From Prado023 sp963788325 (lineage in GTDB: Bacteria > Actinomycetota > Actinomycetes > S36-B12 > CAIYMF01), in contig CAWBGJ010000011.1 of the NCBI GenBank assembly GCA_963788325.1, forward strand, positions 1 to 64,000: 64,000 nt of DNA. Reading direction: 5' to 3'. Within the stretch, counting starts at the first letter, position 1; the number at the start of each line of letters is the position of its first letter. Shown piece after piece: positions 18,737-27,737 of the stretch. The notes beneath the pieces are model-generated. The model did not search any database and was not told the origin of the DNA. It saw nothing but the letters and a program-made list of their open reading frames with translations. The position numbers and the translations under genes are program-made.

Positions 18737-19417
18737 TCAGTGCGTGGGTTCCTCTGGGGGTACGCCCTTGATGAGGAGCCATAGCGCGAGGCTGACCTCG
18801 GCGATGAAGCCGATCGCCCAGGAGGGGTAGCTGATCGCGGGGTATCCGGGTGCGAGGAGCGCCTGCAGGAACCAGACGAGGACTGCGACGCCGTCCAGCA
18901 GGAGCAGCCAACCGAGGAACCGGGGGAGGAACCCCGAGCGCAGGACGAGCCAGCCCAAGGGGAACAGCCAGGCGGAGAAGAACACCTGGGCCATGATGAA
19001 GCTGGTCTGGTGGGTGGTGACTGACAGCATCGCCAGGGCGTCGAGTTGCGGGCCGGTGAGTCCCACGGCGTCGCTCTGCGCGAGAACGGCGAACAGGGGC
19101 AGGTAGCTGGCGCACTGCACCGCCACCCCGATCGCGTTGAGTATGAGCAGGAGCAGGGCGAGCGGTTCGTTGACTGGGCGCAGAAGCACGTAGAGCGCCC
19201 AGGCGGTGAGGACGAACAGCAGCGCCGAGCTGATCGCTGCGACCACCCCCAGCCGGAACAGCACCTCGTCACCGGTGATGGTCGCGCGCAGCGTGTCCGC
19301 GTCGCTGAGCCCGATGTGCCCGAGTTGGCTGGCGAGCACGTTGGCCAGGACGTAGGCGAGGTACAGCCCGCCCGCCCAGCGAGCGACCGCGGTCCGTGGC
19401 CATGCTGTCCCGATCAC
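18737..19417 (-). CDS. DUF4386 domain-containing membrane protein
   Basis: A 226-aa integral membrane protein with about six helices (AGGLYLAYVLANVLAS, VAAISSALLFVLTAWALYVLL and others) and the family's QLDALAMLSVTTHQTSFIMAQVFFSAWLFPLGWL region. The function of the family is unknown. Its ATG overlaps the stop of the upstream membrane gene (19414-19925), so the two are translationally coupled and probably form a complex or share a regulator. Confidence 0.8.
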   Translation of the reverse strand: MIGTAWPRTAVARWAGGLYLAYVLANVLASQLGHIGLSDADTLRATITGDEVLFRLGVVAAISSALLFVLTAWALYVLLRPVNEPLALLLLILNAIGVAVQCASYLPLFAVLAQSDAVGLTGPQLDALAMLSVTTHQTSFIMAQVFFSAWLFPLGWLVLRSGFLPRFLGWLLLLDGVAVLVWFLQALLAPGYPAISYPSWAIGFIAEVSLALWLLIKGVPPEEPTH

Positions 19418-19925
19418 GGCAGCCCTCCTCGTTCGGTCACCCGAGAGTGGGGATCTGTCCCAGCCTGCCCTGCCCGGGTGACCAGCCCGATCGCCACCCC
19501 GAGTGCCATGACCCGGATCACGTTGAACACCGTCGCCACCAGCAGCCGATAGCCGGGTTCAGACACTCCCGAGAACAGCTTCGACGGCAGCTCGACGACC
19601 ACGGTGAGAAGCATGAGGGCGGCCGCGCTGAGCCACAGGCCCGGCTCAGCGGGCCGCTGCCGGGGACCCGCTGCGGGTATCGCGCGAGCACCAGAGCCAC
19701 GACGCTGGCGAGGAGCAGCCCACCGAATGCCGCCTGCATGAGCATCGGCAGATATTGGATCGACGAAGCGGACCGGTACGCGGCCGCGATCGGGGTCAAT
19801 GAGATCACGAAGTTGGCTGACCAGAACGCAACCGCTCCGGCTACGGCGGGTCTCCACCAGCCGCTCCGGGGCGACCCCGCTGGCTTCGCACTCGGACCGC
19901 AGGAGGGGACTTCGACGACATCCAT
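19414..19925 (-). pseudogene. small integral membrane protein, frameshifted
   Basis: About 170 aa with four predicted helices: AGAVAFWSANFVISL, YLPMLMQAAFGGLLLASVVAL, then in another frame LWLSAAALMLLTVVVELPSK and LVATVFNVIRVMALGVAIGLV. The frame change falls near 19660, in CCGCTGCCGGGGACCCG. One base corrects it, so an assembly error is possible. It overlaps the DUF4386 gene. No family name is offered. Confidence 0.55.
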
Positions 19926-20253
19926 CACTACTCCCACCGGCCACGATCCGACCCGCCTCCGGCTTCCCGCCGAACGGGACCGATAGCGAGGGATCAACTT
20001 CAACGTACACCCGCGCCAGGGCCATCAACTGGGCAGAGTGCGACCGCCCCGGAACCGGCAAGCGTGCGCTCACCACCATGCCTCGTGGGTTCCCTACCGT
20101 CCCCGCCTTCGCGCCCGGGTGCCCCACATCGGCCGCCTGTGGACGCGCTCCCGCTGTGCCTGCCCTTGGTCGCCATCCCTGCAGCCAGGACCTCAGGCAG
20201 GCGAGCCTATGACCTGAACTTCTTGCCTCACGAGAAGCGCATACGATCCACAC
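19926..20253. other. intergenic region
   Basis: A divergent spacer between the membrane protein pair and the acetyltransferase. No gene, repeat or hairpin was recognised. Confidence 0.4.
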
Positions 20254-20709
20254 ATGGTCTCCGCCGCATTCATCCCGCCGGATTTCGAGCCACCTACCAC
20301 CCTGGTCACGGATCAGTTCCTCCTCGAGCCGCTGGGTCCGCAGCACAACGAGGCCGACCACGCGGCGTGGACCTCGAGTATCGAGCACATCCGAGCGACG
20401 CCCGGCTACCGGGATCGGTCGTGGCCACCGCCGGGCGGCATGTCCCTCGAGGCCAATCTCGCCGACCTGCGCAGCCATGCCGACGACTTCACTGCCGGCA
20501 GGGGATTCACCTTCACGGTTCTGGACCCTGCGGACGGCAGCGTCGTCGGCTGCGTCTACCTGTATCCGCCCAAGTCCGAAGGCGACGTCAGCGTCCGGTC
20601 CTGGGTGCGCGCCGACAGGCCCGACCTCGACCATCCACTGGCCGAGGCGGTCGCCGAGTGGATCGCGGCCGAATGGCCCTGGCAGCAGTTGGAGCGCTTC
20701 GGTCGTTGA
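20254..20709 (+). CDS. GNAT-like N-acetyltransferase
   Basis: A 151-aa protein resembling the small actinobacterial acetyltransferases that begin with a LxPLGPQHNEADHAAW segment and contain VVGCVYLYPPKS followed by VRSWVRADRPDLD. The C-terminal third (EAVAEWIAAEWPWQQLERFGR) completes the fold. The substrate is unknown. ATG 20254 was chosen by protein similarity. It is followed by a 400-bp gap holding a family A repeat. Confidence 0.7.
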   Translation: MVSAAFIPPDFEPPTTLVTDQFLLEPLGPQHNEADHAAWTSSIEHIRATPGYRDRSWPPPGGMSLEANLADLRSHADDFTAGRGFTFTVLDPADGSVVGCVYLYPPKSEGDVSVRSWVRADRPDLDHPLAEAVAEWIAAEWPWQQLERFGR

Positions 20710-21127
20710 CACGCGAGTCGAGACCGGGACCGCGCGTCCTCGCCGAATCCACGGCGCCGAACCTGCTCAGGCGATCTACCCCAAGGCACTCATCTTCAGT
20801 GATCAGGCCCACGGAATGGTCGAACCGCGCACCGTCCCAGTCTGCGGCGGCTGCGACGCCGCCTATCGCGCACCCTGGGGCGGGTGTCGCGGCGCCCAGC
20901 TGGACAGGGCATGAACCCTGCGGCGCTCCACATCGACCGAGGTTCAGGTCGCGTGTCGTCCTGCCACCGCCAACCGATGTGAGGGCTGCCGGAGTGGCTA
21001 TGGTCCTCGAATGCCGGCGGGTGGCTGTCGGTCATCGCCGTCGTGGGGCTGAGGGGTCGCGAGGAGGGTGGTGGCGTCCTGTAAGTCCATCCTCGGTCCG
21101 GGCGATCGATGATCCTGAGGAGATAGC
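20710..21127. other. intergenic region with a family A repeat
   Basis: No gene is seen. One repeat lies at 20855-20890. The last 60 bases should hold the promoter of the glycosyltransferase gene. Confidence 0.4.
20855..20890 (+). repeat. dispersed palindromic repeat, family A
   Basis: GACGCCGCCTATCGCGC is followed by ACCCTGGGGCGGGTGTCGC. Confidence 0.6.
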
Positions 21128-22297
21128 GTGCGCGTGCTGGTCAACAGCGTGTCCCAGACAGGTCACTTGGCTCCGCTCCTGCCGCTGGCTGAGGCGTTCG
21201 CGGCGCGCGGGGATGAGGTCCTCGTGGCCACCGCCCCGGAGGCTGCCGAGGTGCTCGCTCGACACGGGCTGGAGTTCCGGGCCGTGGGCGTGGACACCAG
21301 TGACTGGTTCGCGACGCTGGGGCGCCGGACGCGGGGCAAGCCCGGTGATGGTGTGCCTCCGCAGCGGGTCATCCGCTACTGGGTGCCCCGGCTGTTCGGC
21401 GAGGTGGGGATGGCGCTGGTGGTCGATGACCTCCTCGCGGTGGCCCGGGACTTCGGTCCTGACGTCCTGATCTACGAAACGACCTCCTTCGCGGCCCCCC
21501 TCGTGGCCGCGCTGACCGGTGCCCAGCCGGTGCACCACACACTCGGGTCACTGCTTGATCCCGAGGTCCTGGAACTCACCAGGGACGCGGTGTCCCCGAC
21601 CTGGCGGGAGTTCGGACTTGACGTGCCGCCTGCCGCCGGCCTGCTCGGGGGGCCGACCGTGAACCTGCTTCCCCCCGGGATGGGGGCGCAATGGGAGGGC
21701 CTCGTCGACAACGTGTTCCTGCGGCCATGTGCCCTGCCGATGGTCGAGGTGCCCGCACTCCCCGTGGAGTACGCGGACCCCGATCGGCCCCTGGTCTACG
21801 TCACCATGGGAACCCTGATGAACCGCGACTTCGACCTGTTCGGCGAGATCCTGGCAGCGTTGGCCGACGAGCCGGTCAACGTGCTCGTCACGATCGGCCG
21901 GGAGAACGATCCCGCCCAGCTGGAGCCGGTCCCGGCCAACGCCCGGGTGCAGCGGTTCATCCCCCAGGCCGAGGTGCTGCCACACTGTGCCGCGGTCATC
22001 CACCACGCTGGGGCCGGCACCATGTTCGGGGTCCTCAGCCACGGACTGCCCTCCGTCGCGCTGCCCCAGGGGGCGGACAACTTCGACAACGGCACCATGA
22101 TGGCCGATGCCGGCACGGCCATCCTGCTCATGCCAGGGCAGGTGAACGCGCGGGCGATCACGGCCGCGCTGCGCGCGGTGATGGGATCACCGGACTACCA
22201 CCAGCGGGCCGGACAAGTCGCCGACGACGTCCGGGCGATGGCCAGCCCCGCGGAGGTCGCCGAGATCCTGGCCACCCGCTACGGTCACAAGCCATGA
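21128..22297 (+). CDS. GT1-type glycosyltransferase (UGT/macrolide-type)
   Basis: A 389-aa GT-B fold enzyme that transfers a sugar from an NDP-sugar to a small acceptor. The N-terminal acceptor domain starts VNSVSQTGHLAPLLPLAEAF. The C-terminal donor site reads LVYVTMGTLMNRD, RVQRFIPQAEVLPHC and HHAGAGTMFGVLSHGLPSVALPQGADNFDNG, with the usual histidine and terminal D/Q-N donor residues. GTG 21128 follows GAGGAG. No natural-product genes are nearby, so it may serve detoxification or lipid glycosylation. Confidence 0.85.
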   Translation: MRVLVNSVSQTGHLAPLLPLAEAFAARGDEVLVATAPEAAEVLARHGLEFRAVGVDTSDWFATLGRRTRGKPGDGVPPQRVIRYWVPRLFGEVGMALVVDDLLAVARDFGPDVLIYETTSFAAPLVAALTGAQPVHHTLGSLLDPEVLELTRDAVSPTWREFGLDVPPAAGLLGGPTVNLLPPGMGAQWEGLVDNVFLRPCALPMVEVPALPVEYADPDRPLVYVTMGTLMNRDFDLFGEILAALADEPVNVLVTIGRENDPAQLEPVPANARVQRFIPQAEVLPHCAAVIHHAGAGTMFGVLSHGLPSVALPQGADNFDNGTMMADAGTAILLMPGQVNARAITAALRAVMGSPDYHQRAGQVADDVRAMASPAEVAEILATRYGHKP

Positions 22298-22389
22298 ACC
22301 CCCCGAGACCGGATCCGGCTCGATTCCTTCACGATCAAGGCAGATGACGGTCGCAATCCATCAGCTCGCCCGCGAGTCTCGGCACCGAG

Positions 22390-22420
22390 TCACATCGCCG
22401 CCTGGCGGGCGTCCCCTCCG
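22390..22420 (+). repeat. dispersed repeat, family A, degenerate
   Basis: CACATCGCCGCCTGGCGGGC is followed by GTCCCCTCCG. It lies between the convergent ends of the glycosyltransferase and HicB genes. Confidence 0.4.
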
Positions 22421-22448
22421 AGGCTGGGGATCGGCGCAGGGCTCAGGC

Positions 22449-22793
22449 TCAGGACGCGTCGCTGAGTCTGCGGACGAGGTACTGGTTGAGGCTGAGGTGT
22501 TCTGCGGCGGCTTCCATCGCGAGCCGGCGGTGGAGTTGTTCGCCGACGCGCAGGTTGAACTTGCCCGAGTAGGACCGGGACGAGAGCGGTTCGGGCACCG
22601 GTTCACCGGTATCCGTCAGGTCCCGGACGACCTCGGCGACGAGGTCGCGCAGCCCGCGCAGTGCGTCCTCCTGGGTGTCGGCCAGCCAGGAGAGCGAGGG
22701 CAGCTCCACGCAGGTGGCGACGTGCTGATCGTCCTCGACCGACCAGGTGACCCGGTAGGTGTAGCGGGTGACGTCGATGATCGGTTCGTTCAT
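22449..22793 (-). CDS. hicB: HicB-type antitoxin
   Basis: A 114-aa antitoxin. Residues 10-60 form the HicB partial RNase H-like fold (YTYRVTWSVEDDQHVATCVE, LPSLSWLADTQEDALRGLRDL). The C-terminus is a ribbon-helix-helix of the type FNLRVGEQLHRRLAMEAAAEHLSLNQYLVRRL, so it can bind DNA and regulate the operon. The ATG overlaps the end of the hicA gene by 4 bp. The toxin-first order is normal for hicAB. Confidence 0.88.
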   Translation of the reverse strand: MNEPIIDVTRYTYRVTWSVEDDQHVATCVELPSLSWLADTQEDALRGLRDLVAEVVRDLTDTGEPVPEPLSSRSYSGKFNLRVGEQLHRRLAMEAAAEHLSLNQYLVRRLSDAS

Positions 22794-23038
22794 GAGCCAG
22801 CCTCCTTCCTCTCGATCGCGGCCAGGACCTGGCGAACTTGGTAGGCCTTGGCCATGCCGTGGTCGTTCTGGATGTTGACCCGCGGGTCGCCGGGCCAGGG
22901 CGTCTTGAACACCTGATGCGATCCACCGCTGGTTCTCGGCGGGCCGAAGTGGTGCTCGCAGACCTTGGCCAGGTCGTCGAAGCGGATGTTGCGCGGGTTG
23001 GCGCGCATCACGGCGACGATCTTGGCTACCGAGGGCAC
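22790..23038 (-). CDS. hicA: HicA-type toxin
   Basis: An 82-aa toxin with a dsRBD-like fold. The active-site histidine is in GGSHQVFKTPWPGD. The helix DLAKVCEHHFGPPR precedes it, and NIQNDHGMAKAYQVRQVLAAIE closes the domain. The family acts as a translation-independent mRNA interferase. A GTG start at 23038 is used because the upstream inverted repeat at 23048-23063 sits in the promoter position. It is coupled to hicB. Confidence 0.85.
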   Translation of the reverse strand: MPSVAKIVAVMRANPRNIRFDDLAKVCEHHFGPPRTSGGSHQVFKTPWPGDPRVNIQNDHGMAKAYQVRQVLAAIERKEAGS

Positions 23039-23047
23039 AGCAGGATG

Positions 23048-23063
23048 GTACCACTGGCGGTAC
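23048..23063 (-). promoter_or_regulatory. inverted repeat at the hicAB promoter
   Basis: GTACC and GGTAC are separated by 6 bp, ten bases upstream of the hicA start. This is a probable HicB operator. Confidence 0.45.
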
Positions 23064-23114
23064 TACAAGGCGAGGCTTGGAGAGCCCTCGGGTCGGCATC
23101 AACGCCGCCCGGCA

Positions 23115-23160
23115 CGTGCCCCATACCGGCCGCGAATCGCGCGCGCCCGGAAGGCATCAC
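23115..23160 (+). repeat. dispersed repeat, family A variant
   Basis: GTGCCCCATACCGGCCGCG is followed by AATCGCGCGCGCCCGGAAGG and CATCAC. Confidence 0.45.
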
Positions 23161-23185
23161 GGCGTCCAAGGCTGACGCACTGGTG

Positions 23186-23560
23186 TCAGGAGCCGCTGGC
23201 CGGGGTCACGTCTCCTTCCGGGTCCCGCCTGGCGCTTATGGCATCCTCAAGTTGCCCGATCATCTCGGGGAGATCTTCGACAGCTGTCGCTACGAGTGTC
23301 TCGACATCGATGTCCCAATAGCCGTGAACGATTCGGTTTCGCAGCCGGGTTGCTCCGCGCCATGCGATCTGAGGGTGTGCGTCCTTCGTTTCGACGGGGA
23401 TCTGGCTGGCAGCCTCCCCGAGCACGGTGAAGTGCCACAAGAGCGCGGAGCGTCGCAACGCCTCAGCGTCAACCTCCTCGGCGGTTCGATCGCCGACCAG
23501 GGCCCGGATCGCCAAGGCTGCATCGCGCATCTCACGCAGCAGCAGGAGCTCACGCTGCAT
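23186..23560 (-). CDS. HEPN-domain toxin, HepT-like
   Basis: A 124-aa predicted RNase toxin. The HEPN signature is RNRIVHGYWDID, with Rx4H (R74, H79) and the tyrosine at 81 that MntA-type partners modify. The helix LLWHFTVLGEAASQIP is also typical. It overlaps the upstream MNT gene by 11 bp. Unlike the module at 4687, the antitoxin partner here has no DNA-binding domain. Confidence 0.85.
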   Translation of the reverse strand: MQRELLLLREMRDAALAIRALVGDRTAEEVDAEALRRSALLWHFTVLGEAASQIPVETKDAHPQIAWRGATRLRNRIVHGYWDIDVETLVATAVEDLPEMIGQLEDAISARRDPEGDVTPASGS

Positions 23561-23843
23561 AGAGCGGCTGCGCGTCGGCGAGTACCTGCTCGCGGATGTA
23601 CTTGTTGATTGCCTTGCGGGCAATGAGGTCGACCGGTCGGCCGAATAGGGCTGCGAGGTCGTCCTCAAGGTCAAAGAGCCTGAAGCCCAACCGGGCCTCA
23701 GGCTTCAGGACGTAGAGAAGGTCGACATCGCTGTCCTGCCGGTCCTCGTTGCGAGCGACCGAGCCAAAGACCTCCAAGGACGCGACGCCGTAGCGCTCGC
23801 ACACCTCGCGCAAACGATCGGCATCCACCTCCGGGATCAACAC
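23550..23843 (-). CDS. MNT nucleotidyltransferase antitoxin, MntA-like
   Basis: A 97-aa minimal nucleotidyltransferase with GSVARNEDRQDSDVDLLYVL (GSx10DxD), preceded by the usual LREVCERYGVASLEVF. It ends in GRPVDLIARKAINKYIREQVL. The family adenylylates the HEPN toxin. GTG 23843 is the likely start. A TACTCT element lies upstream. The orphan MNT gene at 55989 has a closely similar N-terminal half. Confidence 0.85.
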   Translation of the reverse strand: MLIPEVDADRLREVCERYGVASLEVFGSVARNEDRQDSDVDLLYVLKPEARLGFRLFDLEDDLAALFGRPVDLIARKAINKYIREQVLADAQPLYAA

Positions 23844-23949
23844 GTGACCAGAGTATCGGAGGAGTGGCGGAGAACCCCCGAATCCCAGGACCCACCACGA
23901 CATGCGCTCCCGCCACGAGAGGGCTTGACGATTGGACCAGAACTCCTAC

Positions 23950-23978
23950 GTCACTGCGCCGCCTGTCGCGCAGCAGCC
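23950..23978 (+). repeat. dispersed repeat, family A, degenerate
   Basis: CGTCACTGCGCCGCCTGTC is followed by GCGCAGCAGCC. The core is kept and the right arm is lost. Confidence 0.35.
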
Positions 23979-24030
23979 ACACACCGGTTGGAGGACCCAC
24001 TGCGCGCATCCCGGGTCGTACGCTGACTGG

Positions 24031-24500
24031 GTGCTCGACTTGGACATGATCGATGTTGAGGAGATCGCCACCGCGCCGGCGGACCAGACCGACTAGGAGC
24101 ATCGATGGCTGATCGACCCGCGGACAGGCGAGGTGGTCTTCTGGACCAGTGACACAGGCATCGACGGAGAGAGCCCGGTCGACCTCGATGAGCTGGTCCT
24201 GATCCTGATCGACCCTCTGCCGTCCTACGTCTGGTACCAGGACATGGTCGACTTCGCCGAGGGCATCAGTGACCCCCCGCCGGGGGCAGCCTGGGCCGCG
24301 CTCTGGACGGGAGGGGAGCGTTCCGGCGCTTCCGGAATGAACTGTATGAACGCCATCCGGAGCTGATCTCGGTCTGGCAGTCCTTCCGTGACGCCAGGGC
24401 GCGAGCCCGCGCCGTCGACTGGCTGGTGGACCAGGGACTGGTCGAAGACGATGCCGCTCGCCGATTCACGAAACACCATCCAGAGCCCATCCTGCCGTGA
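24031..24500 (+). pseudogene. UPF0158 family protein, broken
   Basis: The family signature is recognisable in pieces: WLIDPRTGEVVFWTSD, YQDMVDFAEGISDPP and, in another frame, FRRFRNELYERHPELISVW and RARAVDWLVDQGL. There is an in-frame TAG (24094-24096, DQTD-stop-EHRW) and a one-base insertion near 24303 (GCGCTCTGGAC for GCGCTGGAC). Two independent lesions argue for real decay over a single sequencing error. Confidence 0.65.
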
Positions 24501-24555
24501 TCCTCGGCACGTGACGTGCCTCGCCCCGACTCAGCAGGTGGGGTGGCGAGGGCGC

Positions 24556-24598
24556 GTCACACCGCCGCCCATCGCGCGCGTTGGGGCAGGCATCGCCA
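24556..24598 (+). repeat. dispersed palindromic repeat, family A
   Basis: CACACCGCCGCCCATCGCGC is followed by GCGTTGGGGCAGGCATCGCC. The right part is shared with the copy at 53008 (TTGGGGCGGGGCATCGCC). Confidence 0.65.
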
Positions 24599-24731
24599 CC
24601 AATGACGCTCGCGCCTTGCACTGTTCTCTGCCGATGCGAGGGAGCGTTCCCCGCTCCCCACGCCACGAGGGAGACCGGGCGCTTGGGCCATGTTCCGTAC
24701 CCGTCGAGTCCCGGCTGGAGCGAACCTCGAT

Positions 24732-25846
24732 CTAGCCGGCCTCGGGCAGGTGGGCCTCGACGACCCAGCGTCCGCCCGCGGAGGGTCCGGCGCGGAAGCG
24801 CCCTCCGATCTCGTGCACGCGGTCCCGGAGTCCTGCCAGCCCGAGGCCGGTCCCGACCACGAGCGACTGCTTCGTGGTCGTGGGGTCGTTCTCGACGTGG
24901 ACGGTTAGAGCTCGCCCGGTCGGGGCCACTCCGATGACGACGCGAACGTCGGCGCCCGGGGCGTGGCGTAGGGCGTTGGTCAGGCTCTCCTGGACGATGC
25001 GGAACGCGAGGTGTGCGACCGGCTCGGCGATACCGTCTCGGTCGCCCTCGAAGCGGCACGTGACGCGTAGCCCGCTGCGGCTCGCGCGCGCGACCATCTC
25101 GTCGATGAGGGACAGGTCGGGCGACCGGACGTTGACGCCGCCGAGAAGCTCGACGAGCCGTTCCAGGTCCTTGGTGCCCTGCCGTGCCGACTCCGAGATC
25201 GTCGCGAATACCTGCTTGGCGCGTTCCGGGTCGACGTCGACCAGCCGTTGTCCCGCTGCCGCCTGGATCACCATGACGCTGATCGCGTGGCCCACGATGT
25301 CGTGCAGCTCGCTGGCGATGCGTGCCCGCTCGTGACGGACGGCGAGCGTGGCGAACAGCTCCCGCTCGTCCTCGAGTTCGCGGGCCCGCAGCGCCAGCTC
25401 GTCGGCTGTCTCGCGGCGCAGCCGCAGGACGGTGCCGGCGACGAACGTCGGCACCGTGAACATGACGGCGGCCACGATGCTGTCCATATTGGCCAATTCA
25501 TAGATGATGCCGATGTAGGCCACGGCGCCGAGCGCCACGAGCCACGCGGCCCGCCCCGACCAGCCGAGCGCGAGGACGGCGAAGGCGACGGAGAGCAGCG
25601 CCATGCTGGTGTCGGGCACCCAGCCGCCCCCCGGCAGGGCCAGGGCGGCGAGGAACAGGCCCAAGGAGGTCAGCGCGGCCGCGCGCGGGTGGGTCGGCCA
25701 CCAGCTCAGCGCGATTCCGCGCGCCAGCGATGAGCACCCAGAAGACGGTGCCGGCGACCGTCGTCGGCCAGCCGTGCAGCGGCGGTCGGCACGATGATCA
25801 GCACGATGACCGCGGTGGGGATCACTGCCCGCTCGAGCCAGCGCAT
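24732..25846 (-). CDS. sensor histidine kinase, NarL/DesK class, frameshifted at the N-terminus
   Basis: A membrane kinase of about 370 aa. N-terminal helices are MRWLERAVIPTAVIVLIIV, then, after two indels at 25725-25790, ALSWWPTHPRAAALTSLGL and further segments. The dimerisation domain has the phospho-acceptor in RARIASELHDIVGHAIS. The ATPase domain shows FRIVQESLTNALRHA (N box) and VGTGLGLAGLRDRV (G box). It is the last gene of a three-gene operon divergent from the response regulator at 27738, its probable partner. Confidence 0.8.
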
Positions 25847-25857
25847 TCAGGTCGCTG

Positions 25858-27036
25858 CTACGTGGCGGTCGGCAACAGGGCCAGGGCACGCCCCCGGCCC
25901 CGGTTCACCGTGACGTCGACGGAGCCTCCCAGCAACGTGGCCCGCTCGCGGGCCTGCGCCACTGCCGCCCGGACCTCGTGCGCCCTTCTTGACCGGGCCC
26001 TCGACGCGGATCTCGAGGGCGTCGTCGTCGAAGCGCACGTCGACCTCGATGCGGGAGTCGCGGGGTCGTCGGCGAGCACGTCGACGAGGTGCTCGACGAT
26101 GCGGTACGCCGAGAGCTCAACAGAGGCCGGGCAGCGAACGCGGGTCACCCGGTCACGAGCAGTCGGGGCGTGGTCCTGCCCCGTCGGGCCAGCAGTGCGT
26201 CGAGGTGGGCTAGCGACGGGGGTGGGGCGAGGGCGAGGTCGCCGCCGCGCAGCGCCCCGACGATCTCGCGCATGTCGTCGATCGTTCGTCGGCTCTCGTC
26301 CTCGATCGACTCGAGGAGCTCACGTGCCTGGGCCGGGTCCAGCCCCGACGCGGACTCCGCGGCCGCGGTCAGCTGGATCGAGCCGGTCGCGGAGCAGCAC
26401 GTCGAGTTCCCTGGACAGGCGCTCGCGGTCGTCGGCGACGTCGAGCGCGACCCGGTCGTCGCGCAGCTGGCGAAGCTCGTCGGTGTGCGCCCTGAGCTCC
26501 GCGGCCATGGCCGTGCGGTGGCGGACGGCACGCCCGACCGTGAAGACGATGACCAGTACGGGCAGGGCGAGCACGATCGGCTCCAGCCCGGTGGTCGCGT
26601 CGACGACGAGGACCGCCACGGTGAGCAGCGTGCTCAGGCCGAGCGTGAGCAGGGCGGCGGCTCGCGCCCAGACCGTAGGCCCCCGAGGTAGGCCAGGACG
26701 AAGGCGAGCGGCAGGCCGGCGCCGCACCGCGTCACCCAGCCGAAGAGCGAGGTCGTGGGCGACCATGGCTGCCAGCGCGACCCCGGTGACCACGACGACC
26801 CCGCGCCGCCACCACAGCACCGGCAGCGTCGCGAGTGCGAAGGCCGGGACCATCAGCCACGAGTGCGAGGACACGGGGTGGACCATCGAGCCCTCGGCGA
26901 TGGCGACGGCGACCTGCTCGTCGGGGAGCAGGACGTTGAAGACCATCAACGCAGTGCCCAGCGCGGTGAGGACACCCGCGAGGACCCAGTCGACGGGACG
27001 GACCCCGGAGAGGATCCTGCGGATGCCCTCACTCAT
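25858..27036 (-). pseudogene. second sensor kinase-like protein, frameshifted, lacking the phospho-acceptor histidine
   Basis: Four or more membrane helices (VDWVLAGVLTALGTALMVF, LMVPAFALATLPVLWW and others) precede a HisKA_3-like helix. In that helix RERLSREL is followed directly by DVLLRDRL, so the His expected between L and D is absent, a clean 3-base loss. Other single-base shifts fall near 26395, 26148 and 25990. The C-terminal ATPase part is weak (VELSAYRIVEHLVDVLADDP, ARERATLLGGSVDV). It may be a degenerate accessory to the kinase downstream, or sequence errors may hide an intact gene. Confidence 0.6.
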
Positions 27037-27048
27037 CGCGTGACCACC

Positions 27049-27590
27049 TCAGGCGTTGACGTGCTCGGTGCTCAGGGTAGGCGTGGATGCCCTCGCTGCG
27101 ACACCCCTCTGCACGAGGACTCCGGTGCCGTACGCGATGGCGGCCGCGGGCACGGAGAGCGTGAGTGCGCTCAGGCCCCCGGTCGAGGCGTCCTGGACCA
27201 GCGTGACGACCTGCAGGGCGAGCACGCCGACCAGGCCCACGACCTGGCTGCGCCCGCGGCCCGGCGAACCGCGCGACGGCGTACGCGAACGCCAGCGAGA
27301 GGGGCAGCGCGAAGCCGCAGCGGGTGACCCAACCGAACGCCGGCACGCTCGCCGCGACGACGACCACTGACACGGCGAGCGCGGCCAGCACGTTGCGGCG
27401 TCGCCACAGGATCGGCAGGGCGGCTAAGGCGAAGACCGGGATCATGAGCGCCGACTGGGACTCGAGCGGGTGGGCGAATCCGGTGTCCTCGGACACGCGT
27501 TATGTTCATCAGAGCGAGCAGGACGGCGAGTGTGACCATGACGGCCGTGAGCAGGTAGTCGCTTGGGCGGACGCCCTTGAGGATGTTCAC
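27049..27590 (-). pseudogene. membrane protein first in the kinase operon, frameshifted
   Basis: About 180 aa. It begins NILKGVRPSDYLLTAVMVTL, similar to the start of the second kinase (GVRPVDWVLAGVLTALG), and continues with HPLESQSALMIPVFALAALPILWRRR, again like that kinase. It ends LSTEHVNA before any kinase domain. It therefore looks like the duplicated sensor half alone. Frame changes lie near 27500 and 27255. It is 12 bp upstream of the second kinase. Confidence 0.55.
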
Positions 27591-27737
27591 GGGTGCTCCT
27601 TCGGGTTGGCTGTTCCGGGCAGGGCACACGCTCCCCGAGCGACCGTGTCGTCGGCATCCGCACCGAGGACGATCCTCATGCGGCCGCGTCATCCCTGAGG
27701 AGGACGTCGCGACAGTCCCGGGCGGCACAATGTGACG

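Noticed and set aside
20254..22297. A natural-product gene cluster around the GT1 enzyme and acetyltransferase
   Set aside because: No polyketide, peptide or terpene synthase gene is present, and the spacing is that of unrelated single genes.
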